From Planctellipticum sp942493135 (GTDB lineage Bacteria > Planctomycetota > Planctomycetia > Planctomycetales > Planctomycetaceae): DNA of 64,000 nucleotides. The notes beneath the pieces are model-generated. The model saw only the letters and a program-made list of their open reading frames with translations. It had not been told where the DNA came from and made no database searches. The position numbers and the translations under genes are program-made. The stretch's first letter is position 1; each line of letters begins with the position of its first letter. Below are positions 1 to 9,986 of this stretch, piece after piece. Location: the NCBI GenBank assembly GCA_942493135.1, contig OW818684.1, forward strand, positions 434,001 through 498,000, in the 5' to 3' direction.

Positions 1-2067
1 CAGCGAGGGATCGAGCCCGGCGGACGTTAAGTATTCGCGGGCATGTCGCTTGCTGTAGGGCTGCAAGACCAGCATCAACCACTCGGCTTCGTCGACACCT
101 TCGACGAATTGGCCTGCAATCTGATCGTGTCCCAGGCGTATCGTCTGAATGAGCTTACACCGGGGAAATGCCCTGGCGAGTGAGCGGACACACTCCTGAT
201 CTTCGGGCTTCGGCTGCATGTCATCGAGCAACCAGACAATCTCGCCATGTTCCGCCTTGCGCACCAGCCAGCTTCGGACTTCGTCGCGCACAACCTGCCG
301 GGAATTGCGGTCGTCGAGCATCAACAGACTGGCCACCTGTGTGACGGCGGCATCGAGGTACGCCGCGCGTCCCAGTTGAGAAAACAGTTCGTGATAACGC
401 TCCAATCGAATGGGAATGCAATCTCCTGATGAAGCACTGATTTCATACTCACAGTGCACCAGAAAAGCTGTCTTTCCAGCTCCTGACCTGGCCAGAATCG
501 TGATGAGACGGCAAGATTGATCATCCGATGACACCGCCAGCGCGTCAGCAATTCGACCCGTTGAAAACGCTTCCACCTGTTCGGCGGGTAATTCTTTCGA
601 TCCAGGCGATGTGACGCGAAGCAGACGATTGCCAACGTAATTCCCGCGCGGGTGATCCCGGTCTGCAAAACAATTCCTGATGAACCACTGACTGGTCCTC
701 GAAAGGATTTTCGAGTGATACCTTTCGGTCATTTGAGAATGTTCCGAGAGCGCTGACCACGCCGCTTCAAAATGCGAAACGAATAGCGGCGGATGTTGGA
801 GAGTGACGGAGGGGATCGTTCCTGCGGCGAGAACCACTTCTTCAATGGTTTGCAGGTTGAATGCCCGTGCGAGTTCGGTATCTGCTTCACGGATACCGAT
901 TTCTTTTTGTGGAACGGCCTCCACTTTTCGCAAGACCATATCGCCCGCATGAGGAAGTGCTGCCTGGAACTCCCCCGACGCGGCCCGTCTGAGGTTGAGT
1001 GGGATTTGCTGTACGGCCGATCGCAGTCCCGCAGTCATGGCGATTTCACCACTGCGGCCGCTCAAGCGGCGAAAGAACAGCAGCGACCGGCGGCGATGCC
1101 AGAGAACTCCAATCTGCTGTTCAACGGCCGCGACTTCCTGGCGGAGAACTTGTGCGGTGTGCGAATTGTCGATCACTTCCAGTCGCCAGCGGTAATCGCA
1201 TCGGCGAACGTCAGATGTAGGATGTTCCTGCCCCAGCACGACGTTCCAGGCATTCCGCAGAGACTGCTGAAAATCCTGCGTAACCATGACATGTGCGGCA
1301 TGGTCGGGATGCGGGTAGAAGACCCCACATCCTTGAGGAATCCGTTCAACTTGCAGCAGAAGCAGCAATCCGGTCGGCTGAGTTGTCGTGCGCCATGCGT
1401 CGTCTGCGGCAATCAAAACCCACGTGCGACCACACGGATGCTTGAAGGACTTTGATTCCGAGGAAACGTGACCGCCCCAGCACTCGAGCAGCGTCTCTGC
1501 GAGAAAGGGAGCAGCGGGGTCCAGCCAACCGCCAGGAGACTCCTGGACCACGCTAGCCAGTTCCACTGCCAGATGGGGACAATGAGAATGTAATGCCATC
1601 CAGGCCGCGGGCGGCTGTGACGTGATCAGTTTCTTTTCTGCAACACCAACCCATATTGATGTCCGAAAATGTCGTCGATATGTCCGTATCAGATGGTTCA
1701 ACTCGACACGAATCACTTCAGGAGTGAGGTTCTCGGATCGAGCCAGTCGGATCGTCCGTGCACGAAGGCGGATCGAAATGGGTACTCCAGGCAGATGGTC
1801 GCAGAGTGCCTCAAGCAGGGATCCGTCGAGCGATTCGGACCTCGTGCGGATCGCTTCGAGCAGCAGACAACTCCAGGGTCGCCGGTCGTGCGGTTGGAAG
1901 GCTTCAGCGAGAAGAGGCCCCATCGCGTCACGCTGCGCGGCGGCGCGCTCATTTTCCTCATCAATATCTTCGGTCTTTGCCCGAATCTTCTCCCAATGCT
2001 GCCGAAGTTTGTCCATCGCCGTACCATAGTTTCGCGATTCCAATTCACTGCGTAACTTAGCCAGCAC
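1..2067 (-). CDS. Large P-loop NTPase, possibly NACHT/STAND type (partial, runs off the left edge)
   Basis: The minus-strand frame is open from the window edge to position 2067, giving 689 N-terminal residues with the C-terminus missing. I chose a GTG start because GAGGA sits about 8 bases upstream and no better start lies nearby. Residues 1-510 match nothing I recognise; the first part is helical and charged. A P-loop follows: Walker A RSGAGKTA at about residues 526-533 and a Walker B-like WLLDDM at 612-617, then a KLIQTIR segment of the kind that follows Walker B in NACHT modules. That order and the large unknown N-terminal part suggest a STAND regulator of the bacterial NLR type, which sense ligands and trigger an effector, often against phage. 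The sensor half lies outside the window, so this class is inferred from the P-loop region only. It is probably co-transcribed with the membrane protein 42 bp upstream. Confidence 0.7.
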   Translation of the reverse strand, partial: MLAKLRSELESRNYGTAMDKLRQHWEKIRAKTEDIDEENERAAAQRDAMGPLLAEAFQPHDRRPWSCLLLEAIRTRSESLDGSLLEALCDHLPGVPISIRLRARTIRLARSENLTPEVIRVELNHLIRTYRRHFRTSIWVGVAEKKLITSQPPAAWMALHSHCPHLAVELASVVQESPGGWLDPAAPFLAETLLECWGGHVSSESKSFKHPCGRTWVLIAADDAWRTTTQPTGLLLLLQVERIPQGCGVFYPHPDHAAHVMVTQDFQQSLRNAWNVVLGQEHPTSDVRRCDYRWRLEVIDNSHTAQVLRQEVAAVEQQIGVLWHRRRSLLFFRRLSGRSGEIAMTAGLRSAVQQIPLNLRRAASGEFQAALPHAGDMVLRKVEAVPQKEIGIREADTELARAFNLQTIEEVVLAAGTIPSVTLQHPPLFVSHFEAAWSALSEHSQMTERYHSKILSRTSQWFIRNCFADRDHPRGNYVGNRLLRVTSPGSKELPAEQVEAFSTGRIADALAVSSDDQSCRLITILARSGAGKTAFLVHCEYEISASSGDCIPIRLERYHELFSQLGRAAYLDAAVTQVASLLMLDDRNSRQVVRDEVRSWLVRKAEHGEIVWLLDDMQPKPEDQECVRSLARAFPRCKLIQTIRLGHDQIAGQFVEGVDEAEWLMLVLQPYSKRHAREYLTSAGLDPSL

Positions 2068-2108
2068 AGTGTTATATCCTCGGTGTGAAAAAGTGTGCCC
2101 TGATACTA

Positions 2109-2660
2109 TCAGTCTGCCGATTCTGGTGGATTGACCGCAACCGACTCCACAGGATGAACAAACCGGTAGTAGCAGACGCGAAGCGTCGCCGGAGACAGTC
2201 CATCGGGAAACCAGAAACGGCCCGCACAGCGTTGCTCACCGTACTGCGGCAAGAGCTTCACCGCCACCCGCTGGACAATCACCGGCGGACCGCTCGGGAG
2301 TCCCCGGCTGTCCTGCGGTTGCAACGAGACTTCCAACTGCCTGCGAATCTGCGGCTGCACTAACTGCGTGTTGAGCAATCCGATCAGCATCAGAGCGACG
2401 GCGACGATCAGCCATTGGCCGCCGCGGGGGAATGCGTGCCACAGGTGGCCGATGCCGCTGCCGACAGTTTCGACGGCCGGGGCGAGATCCTGAACCCTAT
2501 CCGGGGCCAGGCAAAGCCCGATGCCAGACAGGACGGTTGCTCCCAATACGGTTCGCAGCCCCCACTTTGCCGCTGCCAGGCTTGTCGCCTGCGCCCGCGT
2601 GGACGGCCATCCGATCAGCCCCACCAACAGAAATCCCAGTGCCCACAGCCACGAATGCAT
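2109..2660 (-). CDS. Small multi-pass membrane protein upstream of the NTPase
   Basis: This encodes 183 residues with three likely membrane segments: residues 2-19 (start MHSWLWALGFLL), about 36-55, and about 80-97. A soluble C-terminal half of roughly 85 residues follows. I chose ATG 2660 because GGGAG lies about 9 bases upstream; a longer frame reaches 2714 but lacks a good ribosome site. The stop is only 42 bp before the start of the NTPase, so the two form a likely operon. No family was recognised. A membrane partner beside a STAND-type NTPase could be an effector or an anchor, but that is inference from position only. Confidence 0.6.
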   Translation of the reverse strand: MHSWLWALGFLLVGLIGWPSTRAQATSLAAAKWGLRTVLGATVLSGIGLCLAPDRVQDLAPAVETVGSGIGHLWHAFPRGGQWLIVAVALMLIGLLNTQLVQPQIRRQLEVSLQPQDSRGLPSGPPVIVQRVAVKLLPQYGEQRCAGRFWFPDGLSPATLRVCYYRFVHPVESVAVNPPESAD

Positions 2661-2848
2661 GATCTGCATCTCCCGGTGAACTCCACCGCGCGGAACCCGG
2701 AGTGGGTTTCGCAATGCGCGGCGGTCATCAGATCAAGGCGCGGAGGCAAAAGAATGGGGCGCGTTTTTCAAAAAAATCGTGTCCGTTCGGTGAACTGCCT
2801 TCTTGCGTTGGCTGTTAACCTTGGTGGATTTCCATCAAGGAGCACAGC

Positions 2849-3199
2849 ATGGCGCGAGGGCAGAAAGATCCGGCTTTGGAGCGGCAGTGGCGGGAGCGGG
2901 TGGCGGGTTGGCAGGCGAGCGGAATGAGCGTCCGCGAGTTTTGTGTCAGGCATGGATTGACGGAGCCGACGTTTCATTTCTGGAAACGGGAGTTGCGGGC
3001 GCGAGACCAGGCTTCCGCGAAGTCGTCCTCTGCCCAGCCGAAGTTCGTGCCGGTAACGGTGCTGCTCGCCGCAACGGTGTCAGTGGAAGTCCGCTGTCCG
3101 TCGGGGCATGTGGTCTGCCTGTCGTCCTGTGAGGTCTCGGTCCTCGCGGCCCTGTTTGCGGCCCTGAATCCGCCGGCCAGCGGGGAGCCGTCATGCTGA
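2849..3199 (+). CDS. tnpA: IS66-family accessory protein TnpA
   Basis: The 116-residue product has the usual IS66 Orf1 layout: an N-terminal helix-turn-helix segment with the typical WQASGMSVREFCVRHGL pattern (about residues 20-37), then a Trp-containing helix and a variable tail. An AAGGAG site lies 7 bases before the ATG. The stop overlaps the start of tnpB by 7 bp, as in complete IS66 elements, which points to translational coupling. The protein is thought to bind DNA during transposition. With tnpC absent it is probably functionless here. Confidence 0.85.
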   Translation: MARGQKDPALERQWRERVAGWQASGMSVREFCVRHGLTEPTFHFWKRELRARDQASAKSSSAQPKFVPVTVLLAATVSVEVRCPSGHVVCLSSCEVSVLAALFAALNPPASGEPSC

Positions 3200-3444
3200 A
3201 CTTCTCCACAGCCAGGATTTATCTCTGTCTCGATCCGACCGACATGCGGAAAAGTTTTGACACGCTCGCCGCCCTGGTGCGCGAGCATTTGCGAGGGGAT
3301 CCGCAGTCCAGCACCTGGTTCGTCTTTCGCGGGAAACAGGGGAGCCGGCTAAAGATTTTGTATTGGGATCGCGACGGCTATGCCCTGTGGCACAAACGGC
3401 TGGAACAGGGAACGTTCGAGTTCCCCAAAGTGATTGGCGAGCCG
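3193..3444 (+). pseudogene. tnpB: IS66 TnpB, 3' truncated
   Basis: The first ~84 residues match the conserved IS66 Orf2 core (LDPTDMRKSFDTLAALV, then GYALWHKRLEQGTFEFP). Homology ends abruptly at about 3440, where IS3 sequence begins in a different frame. The open frame runs on to 3549, but those residues are read out of frame through the IS3 part. TnpB normally has about 115 residues, so the last third is lost. Confidence 0.8.
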
Positions 3445-4253
3445 ATGAGGCCCAGTTGCTGGAAGAGATGCGGCGAATCTCACGACGGCGTCCCCGGTTC
3501 GGGAGTCCCCGGATTCACGATGCACTCGAGAAGCGTGGTTGGACCGTGAACCACAAGCGAGTCGAACGACTGTGGCGGGAGGAAGGGATGCAAGTCCCCA
3601 GAAAGCAGCACAAACGCCGGCGATTATCCCTCGGGGGGAGCGAGAACAGCTGCGTCCGGCAGCGTCCGCTGCGGCCAGACCACATCCGGAGCTATGACTT
3701 TGTGGAGGACCGGATCGAGGGGGGCCGCAAATTCCGGATGCTGGTGGTGATCGACGAGTTCACCCGGGAAAGCCTGGCGATCGAAGTGTCCTCGTCATTC
3801 ACGGCTCACCGTGTCGTTGAGACTCTGCAATACCTGTTTGCGGTCCGTGGTGCTCCGGGGCACCCGCGGAGCGACAATGGCCCCGAGTTTGTGGCCCAGG
3901 AAGTGACCCGGTGGCTCAGCCGGGCTGGAGTGAAGACGCTGTTCATCGCCAAGGGGAGTCCTTGGGAAAACGGATATGTCGAGAGCTTCAAAAGCCGATT
4001 CCGGGATGAACTGCTGGACCGAGAACTGTTCCTCAGCCTGGCGGAGGCCCGCTGGGTCGTCGATCGCTGGCGGCTGGACTACAATCACCGCCGTCCCCAT
4101 AGTGCGTTAGATTACCAAACCCCGGCGGCATTCGCCGCCCGCTGTGCAGCTTCCACTCCGGAGTTGGCTTCGGCTACGCCTCAGCCAACTCCTCCGTTCC
4201 AGCCGCACAGCGGTTCCCTCAACCAAGATTCTCTCACTTCGGGTGGTACATAG
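3441..4253 (+). pseudogene. IS3-family transposase OrfB, 5' truncated
   Basis: Homology begins at DEAQLLEEMRRISRRRPRFG and continues through the full integrase core. The DDE residues are visible: D in SYDFVED, D in RSDNGPEF and E in YVESFKSRFRDEL. The N-terminal DNA-binding part and orfA are missing, because the gene starts at the junction with IS66 tnpB. A frame upstream of the junction (from 3363) is open but reads antisense-like tnpB sequence, so no authentic start is present. Confidence 0.8.
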
Positions 4254-4501
4254 ATCGGGGTAAGCCCACCTCGGTGGTACTTGTTCATCTGTTACGTTGA
4301 GTGGTAGTGTGACCGCTTCTACCTGTTCATTGCAGCAATTGAGACCGCTCTCATAACTGGAGTCCTGCCTGTCACTTGTGAAAGAATGCGGAAAAAGTGT
4401 CGAAAGTGCGCCCGTTCATTCCTGCTTCGCGCATTGAGCTGGTGAGTCAACATTCTTATGGCGCGGGATTCGAGTCTCGCCACATAGCAAGGATCGAGAA
4501 C

Positions 4502-6811
4502 ATGAATACTCCGAACGGCAAAATGGGGCGCGATTTCGACAATTTTTCCAACAGGTTCGTGAACTCGGAGTTCGAGCATCGGCTGCCGGCATTTCTCCGC
4601 CTCACTCGCGAGCAGCACGTCGGAACGTTCGATGTCGCAGATCAATCCCGCATTCGCGAATGTCTACAATCCGGGATAGCAGCGCAATGCCATGTCACAC
4701 TTGAAATCCGCGGCAGCGTGCACCGCTACCTGTTGGAATTCACCCGCACCACCGACGGGCGTTTGACGTTTCCGGTATCAGCGCTGCCCTGCGAACTGGT
4801 ACCTCTCTCGCTGACCGTGTTGCGGCCCGTCTCCTGGGTTACGTTTCCTCCGTCGGTGGATTTCCCGTTCCCAGTGATCGTACGACCTGCCGTCGATAAG
4901 GACACGGGACTGCCGCGGCGTTCGTCGAACTTCATCCCATCGCTGAGTGCCAGTTCGTATGAGGTCCATGACGACGATTATGACACCGAAATTAGTATGA
5001 CCTGGGACGATCGGACGGAAGCGAGTTCGAAAAACCTGCGGGTGGAACTGACTACGGAAGCGAACTTTCCGGAGCAGGTCTATGCCGTCGCAGAGTTGTT
5101 TGCCGTTGGTAAACCTTACCTGCTGGCAAAGAAGGCCATCTACCTCACACAAAGCGCGCGCAGGAGCGATGTCTGGGTGGGGCGTTGTTGCTTCCCCCGT
5201 CCGGAAAGCACGGTCCACATCCCCGTGAAAATTCGCGTGCGGGCTGCCACCAGGCAGGATAGCCATCTGTGGGACGCCTCCGCTGCCGTTGATCTTTCCG
5301 AAACGAATCTCTTCCTGGCGGAAGAAACCTTTGACGCGCATATCTTGCGACGGGTGAGCGACAACTACGTTTCCACGCCTTGGCCATCCACCGCGATTCC
5401 GACTGAAGCGCCGATCTGTCTGACAGTCGCGGCAAGAAAGGAGATGACCGGCGACGAGCAGACCCCTTTCGATGAAGCCGCCAGCGCGACAGATGTCAGC
5501 GAGATCGATGGCGGCTTGAAAAACAACGTGAATCGGACGATGGCTGCGTGCCGCAAGGCTTGGATGGAGGGGCAGGAGGCAGTTGCGACCGAATTCTTCT
5601 GGAATGCGGTAGTCATGTTGCAGTCTCGACATCGCCGTCGGCTCAGACGCCTCATGAGACAGTCCGACCGCGTCGAAGACCTGTTGTGCACAATGTATGT
5701 GAACGTGTTCGAAGCTTATCGCCGATCGGCTGCTTCAATGACCGACGAAAATCCATTCGGGTACTTCGATCGGGCACTGACACGGATTTTGCATCGCTGG
5801 CAAGATCGGGAACGTCGTCGGGAAGATCTCAGCGAGATGGATGTGAGCCTGCCGGTGAAAGACCAGCAGCCGTATTCGATGGCACTGCAATCCGCCCAGG
5901 TCATCCGTGATCAATTCTGGGGCGCATTCACGGTCCCCGAACGGGCGTATTTCGATCTGCTGTTCCCCGCTGATGCCGATAATGTTGTCGACAAGGACAA
6001 GCCGCAGCGCCGGCCACGGTGGGCACCGTCACGGAAAAAGCATGAACGAAAGGATTGGACCGATGCCGAGATTCTCCGTGCTCTTCCAGCGACACTGGAG
6101 TTCACGCCAGAATTGCTTCGCAGCCTGCGCGTACGGCTGAAACGGAAGCTGAAAGTCTTGAATGCACTCGACGAACTTCCTGTGTATGCGTCTCCCGACG
6201 AAATTCGTTACCTGCATTGCCAGGAGGTTCGTGCGCTGGATCACGATAGATTGGGACTGCGCCAGCGCGAAAAGTTCGTCAGGACGGAGTTGGGTATTGA
6301 CGAAATTCGTCACGCAAAACTGCAGGCTTCTGCCGTTCCCAAACTGGACTTTCTGCTCGGTGTCAACTGGTTGTTAAATACGGGAGCGTGTGACCCGCAT
6401 GAAGCGGATTTTTTGAAGGCCTGGTGCCTGCAGTCATGCAGCGACGAAGAGTCGCATCGCCGGTTCGGATTCAAATCTACTGACGAACGAGCAGCCACCC
6501 TGGCCATTGCCTTGCAGGCCGCAATCCTGCTGGAACAGGATTGGAGTCGCCATTCCAGACTGGAAGAACCCGGCAAGACGTTCCTAGAAGTGATTTGTGT
6601 GGACCGGGAATCGGAAGAGGTGCTGTTGCAGCAGTTGCGACCCGTCTATCCGGACAAGGCAGGCGGTGGGAAAACGCACGTGGCGTTGTTTGACAAGCCG
6701 GATGGAACCTTCCAGGGAAGCCTGCAGCGCCTGCGCGAGCATGTGCGTGCGTTGTGGACGGAAGCAAATACCCTGGTTCCGATCAAGTATCTGGCCTGGA
6801 ATTGGGATTGA
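4502..6811 (+). CDS. Large protein with an embedded ECF-sigma-like region 2
   Basis: This encodes 769 residues. I prefer ATG 4502, which has AAGGA 8 bases upstream, over the longer frame from GTG 4397. Residues 1-340 look beta-rich and match nothing I know. Residues about 353-440 resemble sigma-70 region 2: a helix with FFWNAVVMLQSRHRRRLRR, then DRVEDLLCTMYVNVFEAYRR and PFGYFDRALTRILHRW, like the D-x-x-D-L and core-binding helices of ECF factors. No clear region 4 helix-turn-helix follows; the rest is helical and basic near 500-540. A sigma-like module inside so long a protein is unusual and may not act in transcription. It lies about 235 bp downstream of the IS remnant and is read away from it. 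Function unknown. Confidence 0.65.
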   Translation: MNTPNGKMGRDFDNFSNRFVNSEFEHRLPAFLRLTREQHVGTFDVADQSRIRECLQSGIAAQCHVTLEIRGSVHRYLLEFTRTTDGRLTFPVSALPCELVPLSLTVLRPVSWVTFPPSVDFPFPVIVRPAVDKDTGLPRRSSNFIPSLSASSYEVHDDDYDTEISMTWDDRTEASSKNLRVELTTEANFPEQVYAVAELFAVGKPYLLAKKAIYLTQSARRSDVWVGRCCFPRPESTVHIPVKIRVRAATRQDSHLWDASAAVDLSETNLFLAEETFDAHILRRVSDNYVSTPWPSTAIPTEAPICLTVAARKEMTGDEQTPFDEAASATDVSEIDGGLKNNVNRTMAACRKAWMEGQEAVATEFFWNAVVMLQSRHRRRLRRLMRQSDRVEDLLCTMYVNVFEAYRRSAASMTDENPFGYFDRALTRILHRWQDRERRREDLSEMDVSLPVKDQQPYSMALQSAQVIRDQFWGAFTVPERAYFDLLFPADADNVVDKDKPQRRPRWAPSRKKHERKDWTDAEILRALPATLEFTPELLRSLRVRLKRKLKVLNALDELPVYASPDEIRYLHCQEVRALDHDRLGLRQREKFVRTELGIDEIRHAKLQASAVPKLDFLLGVNWLLNTGACDPHEADFLKAWCLQSCSDEESHRRFGFKSTDERAATLAIALQAAILLEQDWSRHSRLEEPGKTFLEVICVDRESEEVLLQQLRPVYPDKAGGGKTHVALFDKPDGTFQGSLQRLREHVRALWTEANTLVPIKYLAWNWD

Positions 6812-6947
6812 ATCCTGATCGTTGCGGCATGCGTCTCGAAATTCTCGCCGGGATGGAGGACTGCCGCCCCTGAGCGTCGCATGATCGCAGAGAATCCGAC
6901 TTCACGGTGCAGGCGAGCGCCGACACAAACGCAAACGAGAGGGCATT

Positions 6948-7616
6948 TCATAAGGGTGCGAGACGTTTGAGAAGTAGCCGGATGCAGGCGAGTTGGGCGA
7001 AGCCGTAGTAGAGGTGGTCGAAGTGTTCGTGACGCACCAGCAGCCGCCGGCAGTTGCCCAGCCAGCTGATGGTTTGCTCGACGTGCCAGCGGTGGCGGTA
7101 TCGCCGGAGCTTGCGGCCATCTTGCTTCGGCGGTCGTTTCCGGTTCTTGCGATGCGGACAGATCAGCTCGATGCCAGCCGCTTGCAGGCGATTACGCAGC
7201 GCATCAGAGTCCGCGGCCCGGTCGTAGATCAGTCGCGAACTCTGCTTGTCGAGGATCCGTTCATTGAGCAAGGGTTCGATCTGGCGGACATCTGCCCGCT
7301 GGGCACTATCGACCGAGATCCCTAGCGGCAGACCCTGACCGTCGATCAGCACGAGCAGCTTGGTCCCTTTGCCTTTCTTGGTCTTGCCGACCGAAAAGCC
7401 CCCTTTTTGGCCGGTGCGAACGTCGCATCGGCCATCCCCGGTTCGCGCATCGGCCAGGGCGTCGGCGAAGTGCTGCGTCAGACGAATCGCCTCATCGAAC
7501 TGGCGGATCGGCAAGAGTCCGGCGTCGCCGGTGAGCTGTGCCCGGGAGACTTCGATTTCGATCGCCTTTCGGGGGAGGAAATCGAGGACAAACGGCAACA
7601 CACCCGGTAAACTCAT
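6948..7616 (-). pseudogene. Chimeric transposase: IS1380 N-terminus fused to IS5 C-terminal half
   Basis: Residues 1 to about 55 (IEVSRAQLTGDAGLLPIRQFD) match the start of IS1380-family transposases. From GKTKKGKGTK onward the protein is the C-terminal catalytic half of an IS5-family enzyme, with D in LIYDRAADSD and E in WHVEQTISWL. The seam is near 7440. There an IS5 stretch encoding DATFAPAKK is read in the wrong frame; comparison with the IS5 copy at 46.4 kb suggests one A has been lost from a run of A followed by G. The fusion frame happens to restore the IS5 reading. An IS5-like terminus (GAGGGCATTTCATAAGGG) starts near 6937. Neither catalytic core is complete, so it should be inactive. 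Confidence 0.75.
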
Positions 7617-7837
7617 CCCCGGCCTCCTTGTGGCGTTGAAGTGCTGATGTGACAACACCTTCTACGCCGCGGGAGGCCTTTGCATTGGAGCGGCGTGAAT
7701 AATTCGGGCTAGCACCACGCCCTTCTCATCGTTGACACGTGGCGGGATTGGGAACCGCGTTGCCGTCGCCTCGTTGAGCGGCGATTTTCGACTTGCCACG
7801 GTGCGACGAACGATGGCTGCGGCTCACGATTACCGCG

Positions 7838-8235
7838 GATTGGGCAACCTCGACGAAGAGCGCGACGAGCCGGGCCGGCTGCTGCAGGCGCTGCAGCTCA
7901 ACCGCTCGCTGGCCGTCGCCTACTATCTGAAGGACGATCTCAACGAGCTCTGGGAGCAGGCGGACAAGGGGGCCGCGGCGTGCTGGCTGGACCAGTGGCT
8001 CGAAACGGCGGACACGTCGGGCATTCGTCTGCTGCAGAAGTTTGCGAAGACGCTGGCCAGCCGGCGGCAGAGCCTGCTGGCCTGGTACGACTCTCCAATT
8101 TCGACGGGACCGCTGGAAGCCGTGAACAACAAGATCCGGCTGCTGCAGCGACAGGCCTTCGGTTATCGCGACTTCGAGTTCTTCCGGCTCAAACTCTATG
8201 CGCTGCATCGCATAAGGTACGCGTTAGTCGGATGA
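7838..8235 (+). pseudogene. ISL3-family transposase, C-terminal fragment
   Basis: About 130 residues match the end of ISL3 transposases: NLDEERDEPGRL, YYLKDDLNELWEQ, LQKFAKTLASR and SPISTGPLEAVNNKIRLLQR, then a RYALVG terminus. The first 290 or so residues of a normal enzyme are missing. The frame upstream of 7838 is open back to 7732 but shows no homology. It faces the chimeric IS1380/IS5 gene tail to tail and belongs to the same pile-up of IS debris. Confidence 0.8.
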
Positions 8236-8503
8236 GCCTTCTTTTTTCCAATGACCATTGAGTCCCTGTCCCCGATCGCTGGAGCGGCGGGATTGTTCCC
8301 AAGGATTTACGGCAGGAGTCGCCACGCGCCGGGACGGCAATTCACAAAAGGACCGCTTCAAAACCGGGAATCGCGAAGGCAGCAGATCTAGCACCGAATC
8401 TGCGCCCAATTTCCGCCTCGCCGGACATTGAATCATACGAGGTCAGTGTGCTGGCCCGGCCACTGTGGCGATTCTAGTTGGTCACGACATTTAGGAACAT
8501 CCG

Positions 8504-8749
8504 ATGATGAGTTTGAATCCCCTCGAGACGCAGAAGGAAGTGCACATCGCTGGTGTTGGCGGTCCGTTCGTCGAAACAACAGTGACACCGCCCTGGGATG
8601 ACACGGCGGCATATGTCCGCCTGGACTACGCCGCGAACTTCCGGCCCGATCCCCGGTGCCTTGATGCCGCATCGTTGCGACTGGCAGCGCTCACCGTGCT
8701 ACTCGGTTTTGAACTCGGCGTTGCCATTGGTGTTAATTTGCCGATTTAG
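8504..8749 (+). CDS. Hypothetical short protein
   Basis: An 81-residue frame starts ATGATG with a weak AGGAA about 6 bases upstream. The C-terminal third (LRLAALTVLLGFELGVAIGVNL) could form one membrane helix. It has no recognised family and stands alone between IS debris and a non-coding stretch, so it may be a chance frame. Confidence 0.3.
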   Translation: MMSLNPLETQKEVHIAGVGGPFVETTVTPPWDDTAAYVRLDYAANFRPDPRCLDAASLRLAALTVLLGFELGVAIGVNLPI

Positions 8750-9498
8750 AATCCAAGGTAGAAATCACGCGATTGTGATCGGAGCGTCGTCCGTTCTGCG
8801 TAACATCGAGCAACATTCAAGAAGCAAAAACTATCTGTCGATGGTCGGGAATCCCTTCGTGAACTCAGGCCATGTTAAGAAAACACTCTGGTGGCTGCTA
8901 GCAGCGTGTTGAAGTATTCCCCCCAATGCTGCCACGATCGAACGCGGTCTGATATCTTCTCGCCGTCGGTCAGGCAGGGCGGTCGCGGAGGGTTCCCGAT
9001 GGCGATGGGACGGCGGAAGGAATCGCGGCAGTACCCACGCCGCCGAGCAGCCACGCCTGCCGAAGGGCGGTGTGAGAAATGCGGGCCAGCACCTGACAAT
9101 GCAATCAACGTATTTCAGGTGTCCTCTGAAGAGGATGACGGGCAATCCTTTGTGGAGAGTTCTTGTCGCAACGTGTTGTTGCAGTGTAACTTCCAACATT
9201 GTCCTCAACAAGGCGTTTGACCAGTGAGTTGCCATCCGCGGCCGAATCAGGCGTTGCGACACATCATAACGGCTTCGAGCACGTCATTCCTCGCCTGCCA
9301 TTGGAGAATGGCTCTCTTGTCATAGAGGCATTATGCAAACATTCGTCAGGTTGGACGAGGGCCGAAATCTGGTTGGGGTCGCCGAGAACGCCGTGGCGGA
9401 GAAAGTCTCCCTGTTCGGACGAGGAGGGTTTCGTCCCGCACGAAAATGCACTCGATCGTCGGGCCTGAAGCCGGCAGACACAAAGCCGGCTTAAAATC

Positions 9499-9547
9499 GG
9501 TCCAAAATGCGTCATATAAGGTAGAGCCAGTGGCATAGCTCTGGCCG
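9499..9547 (-). repeat. 49-bp direct repeat, copy 1
   Basis: This shares GGTCCAAAATGCGTCATATA and then GGCATAGCTCTGG with copy 2, 488 bp away. On the minus strand both copies encode QSYAxG(I/S)TLYDAFWT in an open frame, so the repeat could be a piece of a duplicated gene end. Confidence 0.65.
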
Positions 9548-9986
9548 AAGCCGTTTCTGGCCCCATTCAGCCTGTCGGTGAGCGATATGTTGAATGCTGA
9601 CAGTCTTTGTGCTGGCCGCAGTGCAAGGCCAGGAGCTCTTGACGAGCGAGTTTGACGTCCACCAGCCCAAACACAAGTGCAAACCTTCCAGGCATGCCCC
9701 CCTGCCCCTGCCCCTGCGTCCTGGGGCCACTTGAGCCTCGGACAAGGCGGACTTTCTCTGAGTGGGGCGTTTTCGCATTTCCCCCAGGAGCCGAGATGCC
9801 GCAGCTCCACGTTCAGCTCTTCGCCGTTGACGGTGATCCGTGTCAGCTTCTCCTGCCTCGGCGGTCGTGAGACGGTCAGCCGGAAACAAAGCGCCGAGCT
9901 GGCCGACGAGCTCGACGCCGAAGCGAAGTTGCCTTCAAGAACTCACGGCAGCCCTCTCGTCGACGGGTCACGACGACCTAAACACT

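Larger units (their letters stand above)
2777..4267 (+). mobile_element. Composite remnant: IS66-family left part joined to an IS3-family right part
   Basis: The left end near 2777 resembles an IS66 terminus (GTGTCCGTTCGGTGAAC) and precedes intact tnpA and the start of tnpB. TnpB homology stops near 3440, and IS3-family OrfB homology starts at once in another frame. The IS3 right end is probably near 4267, where TGGTACATAGATCGGGG lies just after the orfB stop. The IS66 transposase gene tnpC and the IS3 left half are missing, so neither element can move by itself. It separates the NTPase operon from the sigma-like gene. Confidence 0.7.

Noticed and set aside
793..1455. Plus-strand 220-codon frame
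   Set aside because: It is antisense to the open NTPase frame, has no ribosome site, and its composition is that of a shadow frame.
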